64,000 nt of DNA from NCBI GenBank assembly GCA_049890195.1, contig JBMHBY010000005.1:186001-250000 (forward strand), written 5' to 3'. The notes under the pieces are model-generated. The model was given only the letters and a program-made list of their open reading frames with translations. It was not told where the DNA came from and made no database searches. A program made the translations under genes and the position numbers. Below, piece by piece: positions 17,347 to 26,624 of this stretch (within the stretch, counting starts at the first letter, position 1; each line of letters starts with the position of its first letter). The DNA is from JAYQKL01 sp049890195 (GTDB lineage Bacteria > Pseudomonadota > Alphaproteobacteria > RS24).

Positions 17347-18894
17347 ATGGAAATCCTCGCCCTGTCCATGTTCGCTACAGCCATCGTTTTTTTGCTGATC
17401 GGCTTTCCGGTCGCCTTCACGCTGGGCGGTGTCGCCCTGCTGTTCGCCATGGGGGGCATGGCTGTTGAACTGTTTGATTACGCCTTTTTGCGGGCCTTGC
17501 CGCAACGCATTTTCGGCACCATGACCAATGAGGTGCTGATCGCCGTGCCGCTGTTCATTTTCATGGGCACGATGCTGGAGCGTTCCCGCATCGCGGAGGA
17601 ACTGCTGGAAAATATGGGGCGCCTGTTCGGGAAAATGCGCGGTGGCCTCGGCGTATCAGTCATTTTGGTCGGGGCTTTACTGGCTGCCTCCACCGGGATT
17701 GTCGGTGCGACTGTCGTGACAATGGGGCTGATGTCGCTGCCGACCATGCTGAAACGCGGTTATAATCCGTCCCTTGCCGCCGGTACAATCAGTGCCGCGG
17801 GAACATTGGGGCAAATCATCCCGCCCTCGATTGTGCTTATTCTGCTTGGGGACGTGATCGCCAATGCCTACCAAAAGGCGCAGTTGGAAATGGGCATTTT
17901 CTCCCCCGAAACAGTCTCGGTCGGCGAACTGTTTGCCGGGGCTTTGATTCCGGGATTGTTTCTGGTTGCGCTATATGTGCTCTATCAATTGGGTTGGGCC
18001 TTTGTTAAACCCGAATCGTCACCAGCCCTGGAGGACACTGACCCGGTTTCCTTGACCACGATTTTGTCGAGCCTGCTGCCCCCGATCATTCTGATTGTCG
18101 CCGTTTTGGGATCCATTCTGACCGGCGTGGCCACGCCGACAGAGGCCGCCGGCGTTGGGGCCGTCGGCACCTTGCTGCTGGCCGGCGACCGGTTGAGCCA
18201 GGGCTCCAAGCGCATCCGCTCTGCCGCTTTGGCGCTGGCCGGCTTGATTGCCCTGTCCAATCTCCTTGATCTGCGCCTTAATCTTGACAATCCGGGCCTC
18301 GCCACTCAAATCGGCATCTGGGTGGCATTCGGGTTGTGCGGGGTTTTCCTGATTGGTCTCGCGACAGCCCTGAAGCGCACCCATGACGGAACCATTTTGA
18401 ATGATGTGATGCTCAGCACCTCCAAAATCACTTCCATGGTGTTTGTCATCCTCATTGGGGCCGCCCTGTTCAGTCTGGTGTTCCGCGGGCTGGAGGGGGA
18501 TGAATATGTGCACGATATCTTGACCAACCTGCCGGGCGGACCGATGGTCGTTTTGCTCTGCGTCATGCTGATCATGTTTTTCCTCGGGTTTTTCCTCGAC
18601 TTCATCGAAATCACATTTGTTGTGGTTCCGATTGTCGCCCCGATCCTGCTGCAGCTCGGCTTTGACCCGGTCTGGCTCGGCATCATGATGGCGCTCAACC
18701 TGCAGACCTCCTTTTTGACGCCACCATTTGGTTTCGCCCTTTTCTATCTGCGCGGCGTGGCACCGGACAGCCTCAAAACCATGGAAATCTACAAAGGCGC
18801 CCTGCCCTTCGTCCTGATCCAGATTGTCCTGATAGCCCTGCTGGTTTACTGGCCGGAAGTGGTCACCTGGTTACCGGACAGAATCTTCAGCTGA
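17347..18894 (+). CDS. dctM: TRAP transporter large permease (DctM)
   Basis: This is the transport subunit with about a dozen membrane segments. It carries family stretches such as GALLAASTGIVGATVVTMGLM, AAGTLGQIIPPSIVLILLGD near residues 140-165, GVATPTEAAGVGAVGTLLL and, C-terminally, TSFLTPPFGFALFYLRGVAP. At 515 residues it is longer than the usual about 430. The extra length lies mostly between residues 270 and 365 as added hydrophobic segments, a form seen with TakP-like systems. The gene abuts dctQ and ends convergently inside the last bases of parC, overlapping by 8 bp. Confidence 0.92.
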   Translation: MEILALSMFATAIVFLLIGFPVAFTLGGVALLFAMGGMAVELFDYAFLRALPQRIFGTMTNEVLIAVPLFIFMGTMLERSRIAEELLENMGRLFGKMRGGLGVSVILVGALLAASTGIVGATVVTMGLMSLPTMLKRGYNPSLAAGTISAAGTLGQIIPPSIVLILLGDVIANAYQKAQLEMGIFSPETVSVGELFAGALIPGLFLVALYVLYQLGWAFVKPESSPALEDTDPVSLTTILSSLLPPIILIVAVLGSILTGVATPTEAAGVGAVGTLLLAGDRLSQGSKRIRSAALALAGLIALSNLLDLRLNLDNPGLATQIGIWVAFGLCGVFLIGLATALKRTHDGTILNDVMLSTSKITSMVFVILIGAALFSLVFRGLEGDEYVHDILTNLPGGPMVVLLCVMLIMFFLGFFLDFIEITFVVVPIVAPILLQLGFDPVWLGIMMALNLQTSFLTPPFGFALFYLRGVAPDSLKTMEIYKGALPFVLIQIVLIALLVYWPEVVTWLPDRIFS

Positions 18895-21142
18895 TCCGGT
18901 TTTTGAACGCCGGCCCCATCAGACCATCCGCCGGAAAGCCCTTGGGTCGCACACGACCGGCTTGGGCGCGGGCACCTTCCCAGTCTTTCAAATCGTCGAA
19001 CAACCTGGCGCGGCCGGCCTTATCGACCACCGTCAAACCTTCCGCGGGATCATAGGAACGGATATCGGCCAGGTCTCCGTCAGCATATTTCTGAAGCCGC
19101 ACGCCTTTGCCGCGGGTCATGACGGGCAAATCCGACAATGGGAAAACCAGCAGTTTTCGGTTCTCGCCCAAAACCGCAAGGTACGACCCCGAAACAGGAA
19201 CACAACACACCACCTCATCAGGCGCCTTGACATTGACAATCTGCTTGCCGGCCCGTCGGTTGTTGAGCAGTTCCTTCTCTTCCGCGACGAAGCCGTTGCC
19301 GCTGCGGGTGGCCATGACAAGCTTTCGCGTTTCATCATAGGGGAAAATCTCGACAATCTCATCGGCGGCATCCAGGTCAATCATCAATGACAGCGGTTCA
19401 CCATTGCCCCGCCCGCCAGGCAGCTTGCTGGCCTCGACAATGTAAGCGCGCCCGCTGGAGGCGATAACAACCAGCTTATCGGTGGTTTGGGCATGGAACA
19501 CGAATTTCGCCTTGTCGCCGGTTTTGTATTTGACGTCCTTGGCACTCTCAATATGGCCTTTCATGGCCCTGACCCAGCTTTTTTGTGAACAGATGACTGT
19601 TATCGGCTCTTTTTCAACCAAGATGTCAAGCGGCGTCTCGTCTTCCTCTCCGACCTCATCAAAACTTGTGCGTCGGGCGCCCAGCCCGGATTTCGGGTCA
19701 AAGGTTTTCTTCAATGCGCGGATATCATCACCGATGACCTTCCACTGCTTGTCATCCGAACCCAACAGGGCCTCCAATTCCTTGCGCTCTTTTTTAAGCG
19801 TATCATGCTCGCTCTTGATGGTCATTTCCTCAAGCTTGCGCAAGGCCCGCAAACGCATGTTCAAAATCGCCTCAGCCTGTGTTTGCGTCAGTTCGAACGC
19901 GCTCATCAATTCAGCCTGCGGATCATCCTCCTCACGAATAATACGGATCACCTCGTCCAAATTCAGATAGGCTTTGAGATACCCCTCCAGGATCTCCAGT
20001 CGGGCATCGATTTTGGCAAGACGGAACGTGCTTTTGCGCACCAAAACGACCTTACGGTGGGTGAGCCATTCCAGCAAAAGCTCACGCAAATTCAGCACAC
20101 CGGGAACACCTTGGGCGCTCAGCACATTCAGATTGACCGAATACCGGGTCTCCAAATCAGTCTGACGGAACAACACCGATATGACCTGATTGGGGTCAAG
20201 ATTCTTGCTTTTCGGAACCAGCACAAGCCGGATATCCTCCGCACTTTCGTCGCGAATATCGTCCAACATGGGCAGGGATTTGGCCTGCATCAGTTCCGCA
20301 ATTTTTTCAATCAACCGTGATTTCTGCACCTGATACGGAATTTCTGTAACGACAATCTGCCATGTCCCGCGCCCGAGATTCTCCACCTCATAACGCGCCC
20401 GCAGACGAATGGAGCCTTTGCCTTTGGCGTAACAGTCCCGGATGTTCTCCTGTGGCTCGACAATAATGCCGCCAGTCGGAAAATCAGGGCCTTTGACATG
20501 CTCCAAAAGGGTGTCAATGCGGGCATTGGGCGCCTTGATGAGATGCAACGCAGCACTGCACAATTCACCGACATTATGCGGCGGAATATTCGTTGCCATG
20601 CCGACGGCAATGCCGGAGGCACCGTTGGCCAGCAGATTCGGGAATGCGCCAGGCAGCACGACAGGCTCTTCGTCCTCACCGTCATAAGTGGTTCTGAAAT
20701 CAACCGTGTCCTGATTGATGTCCTGCAGCAACAGACCGGCGATTTCGGTCATCCGTGCTTCGGTGTAACGCATGGCGGCCGCACTGTCGCCGTCAACATT
20801 ACCGAAATTGCCCTGCCCGTCCACAAGCGGATAACGCACGGCAAAATCCTGCGCCAGCCTGACCAGCGCATCATAAACCGCCTGATCACCATGGGGGTGA
20901 TAGCGACCAATGACGTCACCGACGACCCGGGCGCATTTCTTGAAGCCCTGATCCGGGTCAAGCTTGAGCTGCCGCATCGCGAACAGAAGCCGACGGTGAA
21001 CAGGCTTCAGGCCGTCTCGGGCGTCCGGCAGGGCACGGTTGGTGATTGTTGAGAGCGCATAAGCCAGATAACGGCTTTCAAGCGCCTCCCGTAAATTAAT
21101 GTTCTCCGCCGACCCTTTGTCAGGCACTGTCAAATCAGTCAT
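18887..21142 (-). CDS. parC: DNA topoisomerase IV subunit A
   Basis: ParC is the cleavage subunit that decatenates daughter chromosomes with ParE. The 751-residue product begins with NLREALESRYLAYALSTITNRALPDARDGLKPVHRRLL. The catalytic tyrosine is in AAAMRYTEARMTE. The C-terminal domain is the short ParC type with degenerate blades rather than the six-bladed GyrA wheel. In the quinolone region the sequence is YHPHGDQAVYDALVRLAQ: glutamine stands where E. coli ParC has Ser80. The gene is convergent with dctM and followed upstream by recO (22-bp gap). Confidence 0.93.
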   Translation of the reverse strand: MTDLTVPDKGSAENINLREALESRYLAYALSTITNRALPDARDGLKPVHRRLLFAMRQLKLDPDQGFKKCARVVGDVIGRYHPHGDQAVYDALVRLAQDFAVRYPLVDGQGNFGNVDGDSAAAMRYTEARMTEIAGLLLQDINQDTVDFRTTYDGEDEEPVVLPGAFPNLLANGASGIAVGMATNIPPHNVGELCSAALHLIKAPNARIDTLLEHVKGPDFPTGGIIVEPQENIRDCYAKGKGSIRLRARYEVENLGRGTWQIVVTEIPYQVQKSRLIEKIAELMQAKSLPMLDDIRDESAEDIRLVLVPKSKNLDPNQVISVLFRQTDLETRYSVNLNVLSAQGVPGVLNLRELLLEWLTHRKVVLVRKSTFRLAKIDARLEILEGYLKAYLNLDEVIRIIREEDDPQAELMSAFELTQTQAEAILNMRLRALRKLEEMTIKSEHDTLKKERKELEALLGSDDKQWKVIGDDIRALKKTFDPKSGLGARRTSFDEVGEEDETPLDILVEKEPITVICSQKSWVRAMKGHIESAKDVKYKTGDKAKFVFHAQTTDKLVVIASSGRAYIVEASKLPGGRGNGEPLSLMIDLDAADEIVEIFPYDETRKLVMATRSGNGFVAEEKELLNNRRAGKQIVNVKAPDEVVCCVPVSGSYLAVLGENRKLLVFPLSDLPVMTRGKGVRLQKYADGDLADIRSYDPAEGLTVVDKAGRARLFDDLKDWEGARAQAGRVRPKGFPADGLMGPAFKNRIS

Positions 21143-21164
21143 GCGCTTTTATATCAAGATTCGG

Positions 21165-21890
21165 TCAAGCTCTGTCACGCGCCAAGAGTGACAGCATACG
21201 GCTGCGGCTGACGGGGATCGTGTCATCAACCGAGGCATAGAGCCGTTTACCGAGGAAAAATCCAGTCACCTCAAAACCAGCCAGAATGTCTGATGCCGTC
21301 ACTTCTGCACCGGCGTTCAAAAAAAACGGCGGCAGCGCAAACAGTTTGTCCAGATACGGTTCGGCGGCGGATGCGGAGACAGCCCGTCCACTCCGAGGTG
21401 AAATGTGGGTCAGATTGTCGTTGTTGCCGGTGGCCGCACAACTGCTGAGATCAAGCCCGAAACCAAGTTCATCCAGCATCGCCAATTCAAAGCGCACATA
21501 AACAGCGGGCCAGACATCCGAATTGTCCAGACAATCAATCAGGGTCTCAAAAGCCTGCACCAGCCGCGGATAAGGCTGGCGTTCCGGAAAAATCCGCACC
21601 ATGTCACAAAGCGCGGTCAAGGCGGCCAGATGCAGCGGATCCTGCAAAGCCGCCCCGGCCCTGCCGCGGACCGGCTCAACCGTCAACGTACCTAGATGAT
21701 CTGACAGCCGGGCCCGCCAATTTGCCTGCACCCGGTTGCCGGTCTGCAGAACCGGCCGCAACCGGCGCCCGACCCCACCCCTGACCAAACCGGCAAAACG
21801 GCCATGCGATTCCGTCAAAACTTCAACAATCGCTGAGGTTTCACCATGCGGTCTGGCATTCAAGACTGTTGCTTCGGCGTGCCACTCCAT
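21165..21890 (-). CDS. recO: DNA repair protein RecO
   Basis: RecO binds single-stranded DNA and loads RecA with RecR. The product has an N-terminal OB fold (MEWHAEATVLNARPHGETS..., HGRFAGLVRGGVGRR) and a helical C-terminal part with LPPFFLNAG and the final FFLGKRLYAS. ATG 21890 is used because GGTGGA stands just before it; a GTG at 21899 adds three residues. No CxxC zinc cluster is present in the C-terminal half, as in many proteobacterial RecO. It lies 15 bp after era. Confidence 0.9.
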   Translation of the reverse strand: MEWHAEATVLNARPHGETSAIVEVLTESHGRFAGLVRGGVGRRLRPVLQTGNRVQANWRARLSDHLGTLTVEPVRGRAGAALQDPLHLAALTALCDMVRIFPERQPYPRLVQAFETLIDCLDNSDVWPAVYVRFELAMLDELGFGLDLSSCAATGNNDNLTHISPRSGRAVSASAAEPYLDKLFALPPFFLNAGAEVTASDILAGFEVTGFFLGKRLYASVDDTIPVSRSRMLSLLARDRA

Positions 21891-21905
21891 ACCGTCCACC
21901 CTCCG

Positions 21906-22808
21906 TCACAGCGGGGACGTAATCCCCATCATGCGCATCCGCTCAGGGTCCTCGATCCAGTTCTCACGCACTTTGACAAACAGGAAAAGATGCACCCTAT
22001 GTCCGAACACCTCCTCCATATCAAGCCGGGCCTGCGCCCCGACCTCTTTCACAGTGCGCCCGCCTTTGCCCAGAACGATGGCCTTTTGCGTATCACGCCG
22101 CACATACACCACCTGCTCGACCCTGACGCTGCCGTCTTTTTGACGTGTCCATTTTTCGGTTTCCACCGTCAAGGCGTATGGCAGTTCCTGATGCAGCCGC
22201 AAAAACAATTTTTCCCGCGTGATTTCAGCAGCCAGTAACAGGGATGGCACATCCGCCGCCATGTCCTCGGGGTAATGCCACGGTCCCTGCGGAACGAGAT
22301 CAACCAGACAGGCCCTCAATTCCGCAAGCCCCTCCTGCTTCAGGGCTGAAATCATGAAGATGTCACGAAAATCCGCTTTTTGCCGCAGGTCATCAGTGAG
22401 ACCAAGCAGCTTGTCCGGCCTGACAGCATCGACCTTGTTCAAAACCAGAACAACCGGCTTTTGCGTTTCACGGATCCCGGCCAAAACCATTTCGGTTTCT
22501 TTCGGCAACGCCCGACTGGCATCCAGCACCACAGCAATCGCATCAGCATCTTCGGCACCGGCCCAGGCTTCCTGCACCATGGCCCGGTCCATTTTGCGCT
22601 TGCCGTCAAACACGCCGGGCGTGTCAACCAACACTATCTGGGCAGCCTCCTCAATCACAACACCGCGCAGACGTGCCCGTGTGGTCTGTGCCTTGTGGGT
22701 CACAATGGACACCTTTTGCCCGATCAGCGCATTGGCCAATGTCGATTTCCCCGCATTTGGCGGCCCAATGACGGCGACAAAGCCGAATTTTTGGTTTTCT
22801 TCACTCAT
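21906..22808 (-). CDS. era: GTPase Era
   Basis: Era is a ribosome-assembly GTPase that binds the 3' end of 16S rRNA. The 300-residue protein has G1 GPPNAGKSTLANALIG, G3 DTPGVFDGKR and G4 NKVD, followed by the C-terminal KH domain with VVYVRRDTQKAIVLGKGGRTVKEVG. The start overlaps the rnc stop by four bases, the usual rnc-era coupling. Confidence 0.96.
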   Translation of the reverse strand: MSEENQKFGFVAVIGPPNAGKSTLANALIGQKVSIVTHKAQTTRARLRGVVIEEAAQIVLVDTPGVFDGKRKMDRAMVQEAWAGAEDADAIAVVLDASRALPKETEMVLAGIRETQKPVVLVLNKVDAVRPDKLLGLTDDLRQKADFRDIFMISALKQEGLAELRACLVDLVPQGPWHYPEDMAADVPSLLLAAEITREKLFLRLHQELPYALTVETEKWTRQKDGSVRVEQVVYVRRDTQKAIVLGKGGRTVKEVGAQARLDMEEVFGHRVHLFLFVKVRENWIEDPERMRMMGITSPL

Positions 22809-23470
22809 GCTTTCAACATTTCCAACAACATTTGTGCCGCCTTATGCTCCGCCTCCTTGCGAGACCCGGCGGACGCCTCGGCGCAGCGCGCATCGTCAAG
22901 GCTGACCCGGACGGTGATTTCAGGTGCATGATCCGGCCCTGTCTGAGCAAGCTTACTGTAAACTGGCAACCCAAGCCCCTGCGCCAAAGTGAATTCCTGC
23001 AACGCCTGTTTGTCACTGACAGGCGCAACAATGTGGGCATCGAATTCATCCCGCCACGCTGTCAAAACAAATGTTCGTGCAACATCCAAACCGCCATCCA
23101 GATAAAGGGCGGCAATCACGGCTTCGCACAAATTGGCCCGCACGTTACTGGACAAGACGGACTCGCGGTTTTTGTCATCCATGATCATCGCGCCCGGCAT
23201 GTTGTACTTAGCTGCAATATCGGCACAAACCTTGCGGCTGGTCAAAACGGCCAGTCGATGCGCCCATGCCCCTTCGCCCTCTTCCGGATAAGCAAGCCGC
23301 AAATGATCGGCCACAATCAGACCCAAAACCCGGTCGCCAAGAAATTCAAGCCGTTCATTGTCGGATTTTTTCTTGGCGCTGGCGTGCGTCAAGGCCTCTT
23401 CCAGCAATCCTTCAGACGCAAATTCATGCCCAAGTCTTTGGGCCAGTTTCATGCGCGCAGACCGGCTCAC
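22805..23470 (-). CDS. rnc: Ribonuclease III
   Basis: RNase III cleaves double-stranded RNA in rRNA and mRNA processing. The signature NERLEFLGDRVLGLIV is near residues 38-53, the second acidic site is CEAVIAALYLDGG, and the C-terminal dsRNA-binding domain ends SRKEAEHKAAQMLLEMLK. The start is GTG at 23470, overlapping the lepB stop (GTGA); ATG at 23452 would remove six residues and also fits. The order lepB-rnc-era-recO is conserved in proteobacteria. Confidence 0.95.
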   Translation of the reverse strand: MSRSARMKLAQRLGHEFASEGLLEEALTHASAKKKSDNERLEFLGDRVLGLIVADHLRLAYPEEGEGAWAHRLAVLTSRKVCADIAAKYNMPGAMIMDDKNRESVLSSNVRANLCEAVIAALYLDGGLDVARTFVLTAWRDEFDAHIVAPVSDKQALQEFTLAQGLGLPVYSKLAQTGPDHAPEITVRVSLDDARCAEASAGSRKEAEHKAAQMLLEMLKA

Positions 23471-24216
23471 TCAATCCCCCTAAACAGGCGGTGCCATCTT
23501 ATGGCACTTGGATATTTCCAGATTTCCCAGAAACGCGTCTGGTCATCAAAGGAATAAAATTTGACATTCGCCTTGCCGACAAAATTTTCATAAGGGATGT
23601 ATCCCACCGCCCTCAAAAAGCGGCTGTCCTGGGAATTATCCCGATTGTCGCCCATGACGAAATAATGCCCGGCAGGCACCCGATACTCACCGGTGTTGTC
23701 CACAATCGGTTTATACCCCATATCCAGCGTGATGTGACTGACCCCGTTTGGCAGCGTCTCCAGATAAGCTGTGGCACCGGCGGGCGCCCCTTCGGGCATC
23801 ACATCCAAGACCTTGCGCGCCACCGGTGTGCCGTTGATGAACAGCTGTCCGCTTTTCATCTGAATACGGTCACCCGGCAACCCCACCACCCGCTTGATGT
23901 AATCCGTCCGCCCGTCACGGGGGAGTTTGAACACCGCAACGTCGCCGCGCTCGATCTGACCGGAAAAAACCCGTCCGCTGAACAGTGGCAGACTGAAGGG
24001 TATGCTGTGACGCGAGTAGCCATAGGCCGTTTTGGACACAAAAAGATAATCCCCGATCAGCAATGTCGGCAGCATGGAGCCTGACGGGATGCTGAAGGGC
24101 TGGAACATCAAGGTGCGGATGACCAGAGCAATCATCAAGGCATAGAAAAAGGACTTCACATTTTCACTTAATGCGCTGTCTTTTTGCTTGTCGTTTTGAT
24201 TTTCAGATTGGGACAT
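23467..24216 (-). CDS. lepB: Signal peptidase I
   Basis: This membrane-bound serine protease removes signal peptides from exported proteins. One N-terminal membrane anchor (FFYALMIALVIRTLMF, about residues 23-38) precedes the catalytic serine in FSIPSGSMLPTLLIGD. The catalytic lysine is in YIKRVVGLPGDRIQ, and GHYFVMGDNRDNSQDSR is the conserved box E. The length of 249 residues is typical for alphaproteobacteria. Confidence 0.95.
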   Translation of the reverse strand: MSQSENQNDKQKDSALSENVKSFFYALMIALVIRTLMFQPFSIPSGSMLPTLLIGDYLFVSKTAYGYSRHSIPFSLPLFSGRVFSGQIERGDVAVFKLPRDGRTDYIKRVVGLPGDRIQMKSGQLFINGTPVARKVLDVMPEGAPAGATAYLETLPNGVSHITLDMGYKPIVDNTGEYRVPAGHYFVMGDNRDNSQDSRFLRAVGYIPYENFVGKANVKFYSFDDQTRFWEIWKYPSAIRWHRLFRGIE

Positions 24217-24240
24217 GAAAAGGCTGTGCTGTAGGAGGGT

Positions 24241-24663
24241 TCAAATCACCTCAATAATGACATAAGCCGAGGCAAAAGGTAACTCATCACTCAGAGAAAG
24301 GTGAATTTTGGCGCCGCCATGCACGCCTGCTGCCCCAGCCTGTTTGGCCAACATGTCAGAAATTGCCTCCGACACCTTGATCACCGGTTTTCCCAGGTCA
24401 TTGTTTGAAATTTCAATATCCGTGAATGAAACCCCCTGATCATGTCCAGCCCCCAACCCCTTCAAGCCGACACCCAACGCCTTGGCAAACGCCTCCTTAG
24501 CGGCGAATCGTTTGGCATAGGCTGCGGAGGGGTTTGGACGCGCCTCGGCATAATCCTGTTCCGCCGGTGTGAACACCCGATGTTTGAATTTTTGGCTGTG
24601 GTCCTCTAGCGCCGCTGCAATCCGCGTAACATCCACCATATCGGTACCGACACCCAAAATCAT
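24241..24663 (-). CDS. acpS: Holo-[acyl-carrier-protein] synthase
   Basis: AcpS transfers 4'-phosphopantetheine from CoA to acyl carrier protein. The 140-residue product has the Mg2+-binding VGTDMVDVTRI near the start and AAYAKRFAAKEAFAKALG near residues 48-65, both diagnostic. Its ATG overlaps the pdxJ stop by four bases. lepB follows after 24 bp. Confidence 0.95.
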   Translation of the reverse strand: MILGVGTDMVDVTRIAAALEDHSQKFKHRVFTPAEQDYAEARPNPSAAYAKRFAAKEAFAKALGVGLKGLGAGHDQGVSFTDIEISNNDLGKPVIKVSEAISDMLAKQAGAAGVHGGAKIHLSLSDELPFASAYVIIEVI

Positions 24664-25412
24664 GAAGCGCGCGCCTCGTTCATCAAACGACGCATGCTTT
24701 TGATGGCGTCTTCAAGACCGGTGAAAATGGCTTCACCAATCAGAAAATGACCGATATTGAGTTCCTTGATTTCAGGGATTCGTGCGATGGGCTGGACGGT
24801 TTCAAAAGTCAGACCATGACCGGCGTGAACCTCAAGTCCGGCAGCATCAGCCGCTTTTGCCGCTTCCGTCAACCGCGTCAATTCATGGGCAATCAATTTG
24901 TCATCACCGCTCAAACAGGCGTCGCAATATGTCCCGGTATGCAGTTCAACCACAGCCGCACCAAGCGCCTTGGATACAGCGATCTGCACCGGATCCGGGT
25001 CAATGAACAGAGACACACGCGACCCATTTTTGCCTAAAGCCTCAACAAAAGGCGCCAAATGCTTGTGTTCGGCGGCAACATCCAGGCCACCTTCCGTCGT
25101 AATCTCCTGACGCTTCTCAGGCACAATGCAACAGGCATGCGGCTTGTGCCGTGTTGCTATGGCCAGCATTTCGTCAGTGGCCGCCATTTCAAGGTTCAAT
25201 GGCAAGTCGATGGTCTCGGACAGAACATCAATGTCAGTGTCGGAAATATGCCTGCGGTCCTCGCGCAAATGGGCAGTTATGCCATCTGCACCGGCATTGG
25301 AGGCAATTTGCGCAGCCCTCAGCGGTTCCGGATGTCGGCCGCCCCGGGCATTACGGATGGTGGCAACATGATCAATGTTCACGCCAAGACGCAATTCACT
25401 GTGTTTACTCAT
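24660..25412 (-). CDS. pdxJ: Pyridoxine 5'-phosphate synthase
   Basis: PdxJ condenses 3-amino-1-hydroxyacetone phosphate with deoxyxylulose phosphate to form pyridoxine phosphate. The 250-residue TIM-barrel protein has LGVNIDHVATIRNARGG (residues 7-23), GADGITAHLREDRRHI, the catalytic glutamate region VELHTGTYCDA and HAGHGLTFETV. Pairing with acpS is the classic pdxJ-acpS arrangement. It overlaps the DUF2062 gene stop by four bases. Confidence 0.96.
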   Translation of the reverse strand: MSKHSELRLGVNIDHVATIRNARGGRHPEPLRAAQIASNAGADGITAHLREDRRHISDTDIDVLSETIDLPLNLEMAATDEMLAIATRHKPHACCIVPEKRQEITTEGGLDVAAEHKHLAPFVEALGKNGSRVSLFIDPDPVQIAVSKALGAAVVELHTGTYCDACLSGDDKLIAHELTRLTEAAKAADAAGLEVHAGHGLTFETVQPIARIPEIKELNIGHFLIGEAIFTGLEDAIKSMRRLMNEARAS

Positions 25413-25972
25413 GCCTTGTCCTTTGTCTGCTGCATTGAGTTTTTGTGCTCATAACGCTTTTTCTTCGCCAGTTTATACCCTTTTACCGCCCATAATGTTG
25501 GGAAATACGTCACCAGTGCCAAAAAAGACCCGACCGGCAATGCCCCGACCAACATCGGATACAACACTGTCGAGAAGAGCCCGCCAGACAAACCGTCTGA
25601 AAAAGTGGAGCCGATATCAGGCATTTCACCTGTCACCTCCCGCCCCAGCGCGATCAGTCCGATTTGATAAGTCAAAAGCCAGATGAAAGGGAAAGTGACG
25701 GGATTACCGACCCATGTCCCCAGAGTGGAGGCAATCACATTACCGCGAAAAATCAGAGCCAGAATGCCGGCTGTGATAAAATGTGTTCCGACAAACGGAC
25801 TGGCTGAGGCAAACGCCCCACAGGCCATGCCGACCGCAATGGTGCGTGGCCCGTCATCAAGCCGGATCAAACGGTGAAAGACATATTTTGAAGCCCGAAT
25901 CCAGCCTGATTTCGGCCACAACCACTCCCTGAGAACTTCCCATGTTTCGCGTGGCTTGCGTCGTTTAAACAT
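25409..25972 (-). CDS. DUF2062 domain membrane protein
   Basis: The 187-residue protein has two to three hydrophobic segments in the DUF2062 pattern: RTIAVGMACGAFASASPFVGTH, then ALIFRGNVIASTLGTWVGNPVTFPFIWLLTYQIG. The N-terminus is basic (MFKRRKPRETWEVLREWLWPKSG) and so is the C-terminus. Function is unknown for the family. Its place between pyrE and pdxJ is conserved in many alphaproteobacteria, which supports co-expression but says little about its role. Confidence 0.85.
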   Translation of the reverse strand: MFKRRKPRETWEVLREWLWPKSGWIRASKYVFHRLIRLDDGPRTIAVGMACGAFASASPFVGTHFITAGILALIFRGNVIASTLGTWVGNPVTFPFIWLLTYQIGLIALGREVTGEMPDIGSTFSDGLSGGLFSTVLYPMLVGALPVGSFLALVTYFPTLWAVKGYKLAKKKRYEHKNSMQQTKDKA

Positions 25973-25980
25973 TGCGGGCC

Positions 25981-26577
25981 TTATTTTTTGAGATTGCGGC
26001 TGCCTGGTTTAACTACAGGTAAGTTTTTCAGGTCATCCGGCAAGTTTTTCGCTTCGAATGTTTCAATCTTCATGCCGGTGAGCGCAAGCAGTTTCACGCC
26101 GATTTTGGCCTTGCCGTTTGAGCGGTCGACCAGGCAAGCTCCGGCGACAACATTGCCACCCTGCGCCCGGATCGCGGCGATGGCTTCGCGTGATGACAGT
26201 CCGGTGGTGACGATATCCTCCACCATCAAAACCCGCGGCCTGCGGCCATTGATTTTCGGCAAGGCAAACCCGCGCCGCAATTCGAAGGTTCCCTCCACGC
26301 GCTCAAGAAACATGGCCGGAACCTTCATTTGACGCCCCATCTCATAGCCGACGATCACCCCCCCCATCGCGGGAGAGACAACATAATCAACATCACCGAC
26401 AGCTTCGCGCACCTGTTTGGCCAGTGCCCGACACAAGCGGGCGGCACGCGCAGGGTTCATCAACACACGGGCGCATTGGAGATATTGGCGACTGTGCAAA
26501 CCGGAGGACAGGACAAAATGTCCCTCCAGCAGCGCACCGGCATCCCTGAATTCCTTTAAAACCTTATCTTGTCTCAT
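25981..26577 (-). CDS. pyrE: Orotate phosphoribosyltransferase
   Basis: PyrE makes orotidine 5'-phosphate from orotate and PRPP in pyrimidine synthesis. The 198-residue product carries the PRPP-binding motif VLMVEDIVTTGLSSREAIAAI near residues 115-135, and VSPAMGGVIVGYEMGRQM upstream of it. The start reads MRQDKVLKEFRDAGALLEGHFVLSSGLHS, the standard N-terminus. It lies 8 bp upstream of the DUF2062 gene. Confidence 0.95.
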   Translation of the reverse strand: MRQDKVLKEFRDAGALLEGHFVLSSGLHSRQYLQCARVLMNPARAARLCRALAKQVREAVGDVDYVVSPAMGGVIVGYEMGRQMKVPAMFLERVEGTFELRRGFALPKINGRRPRVLMVEDIVTTGLSSREAIAAIRAQGGNVVAGACLVDRSNGKAKIGVKLLALTGMKIETFEAKNLPDDLKNLPVVKPGSRNLKK

Positions 26578-26624
26578 GCTGCCCCCTTACCTGCTCCCAT
26601 ACCTTTTCAATGCCCCAGCCACCG

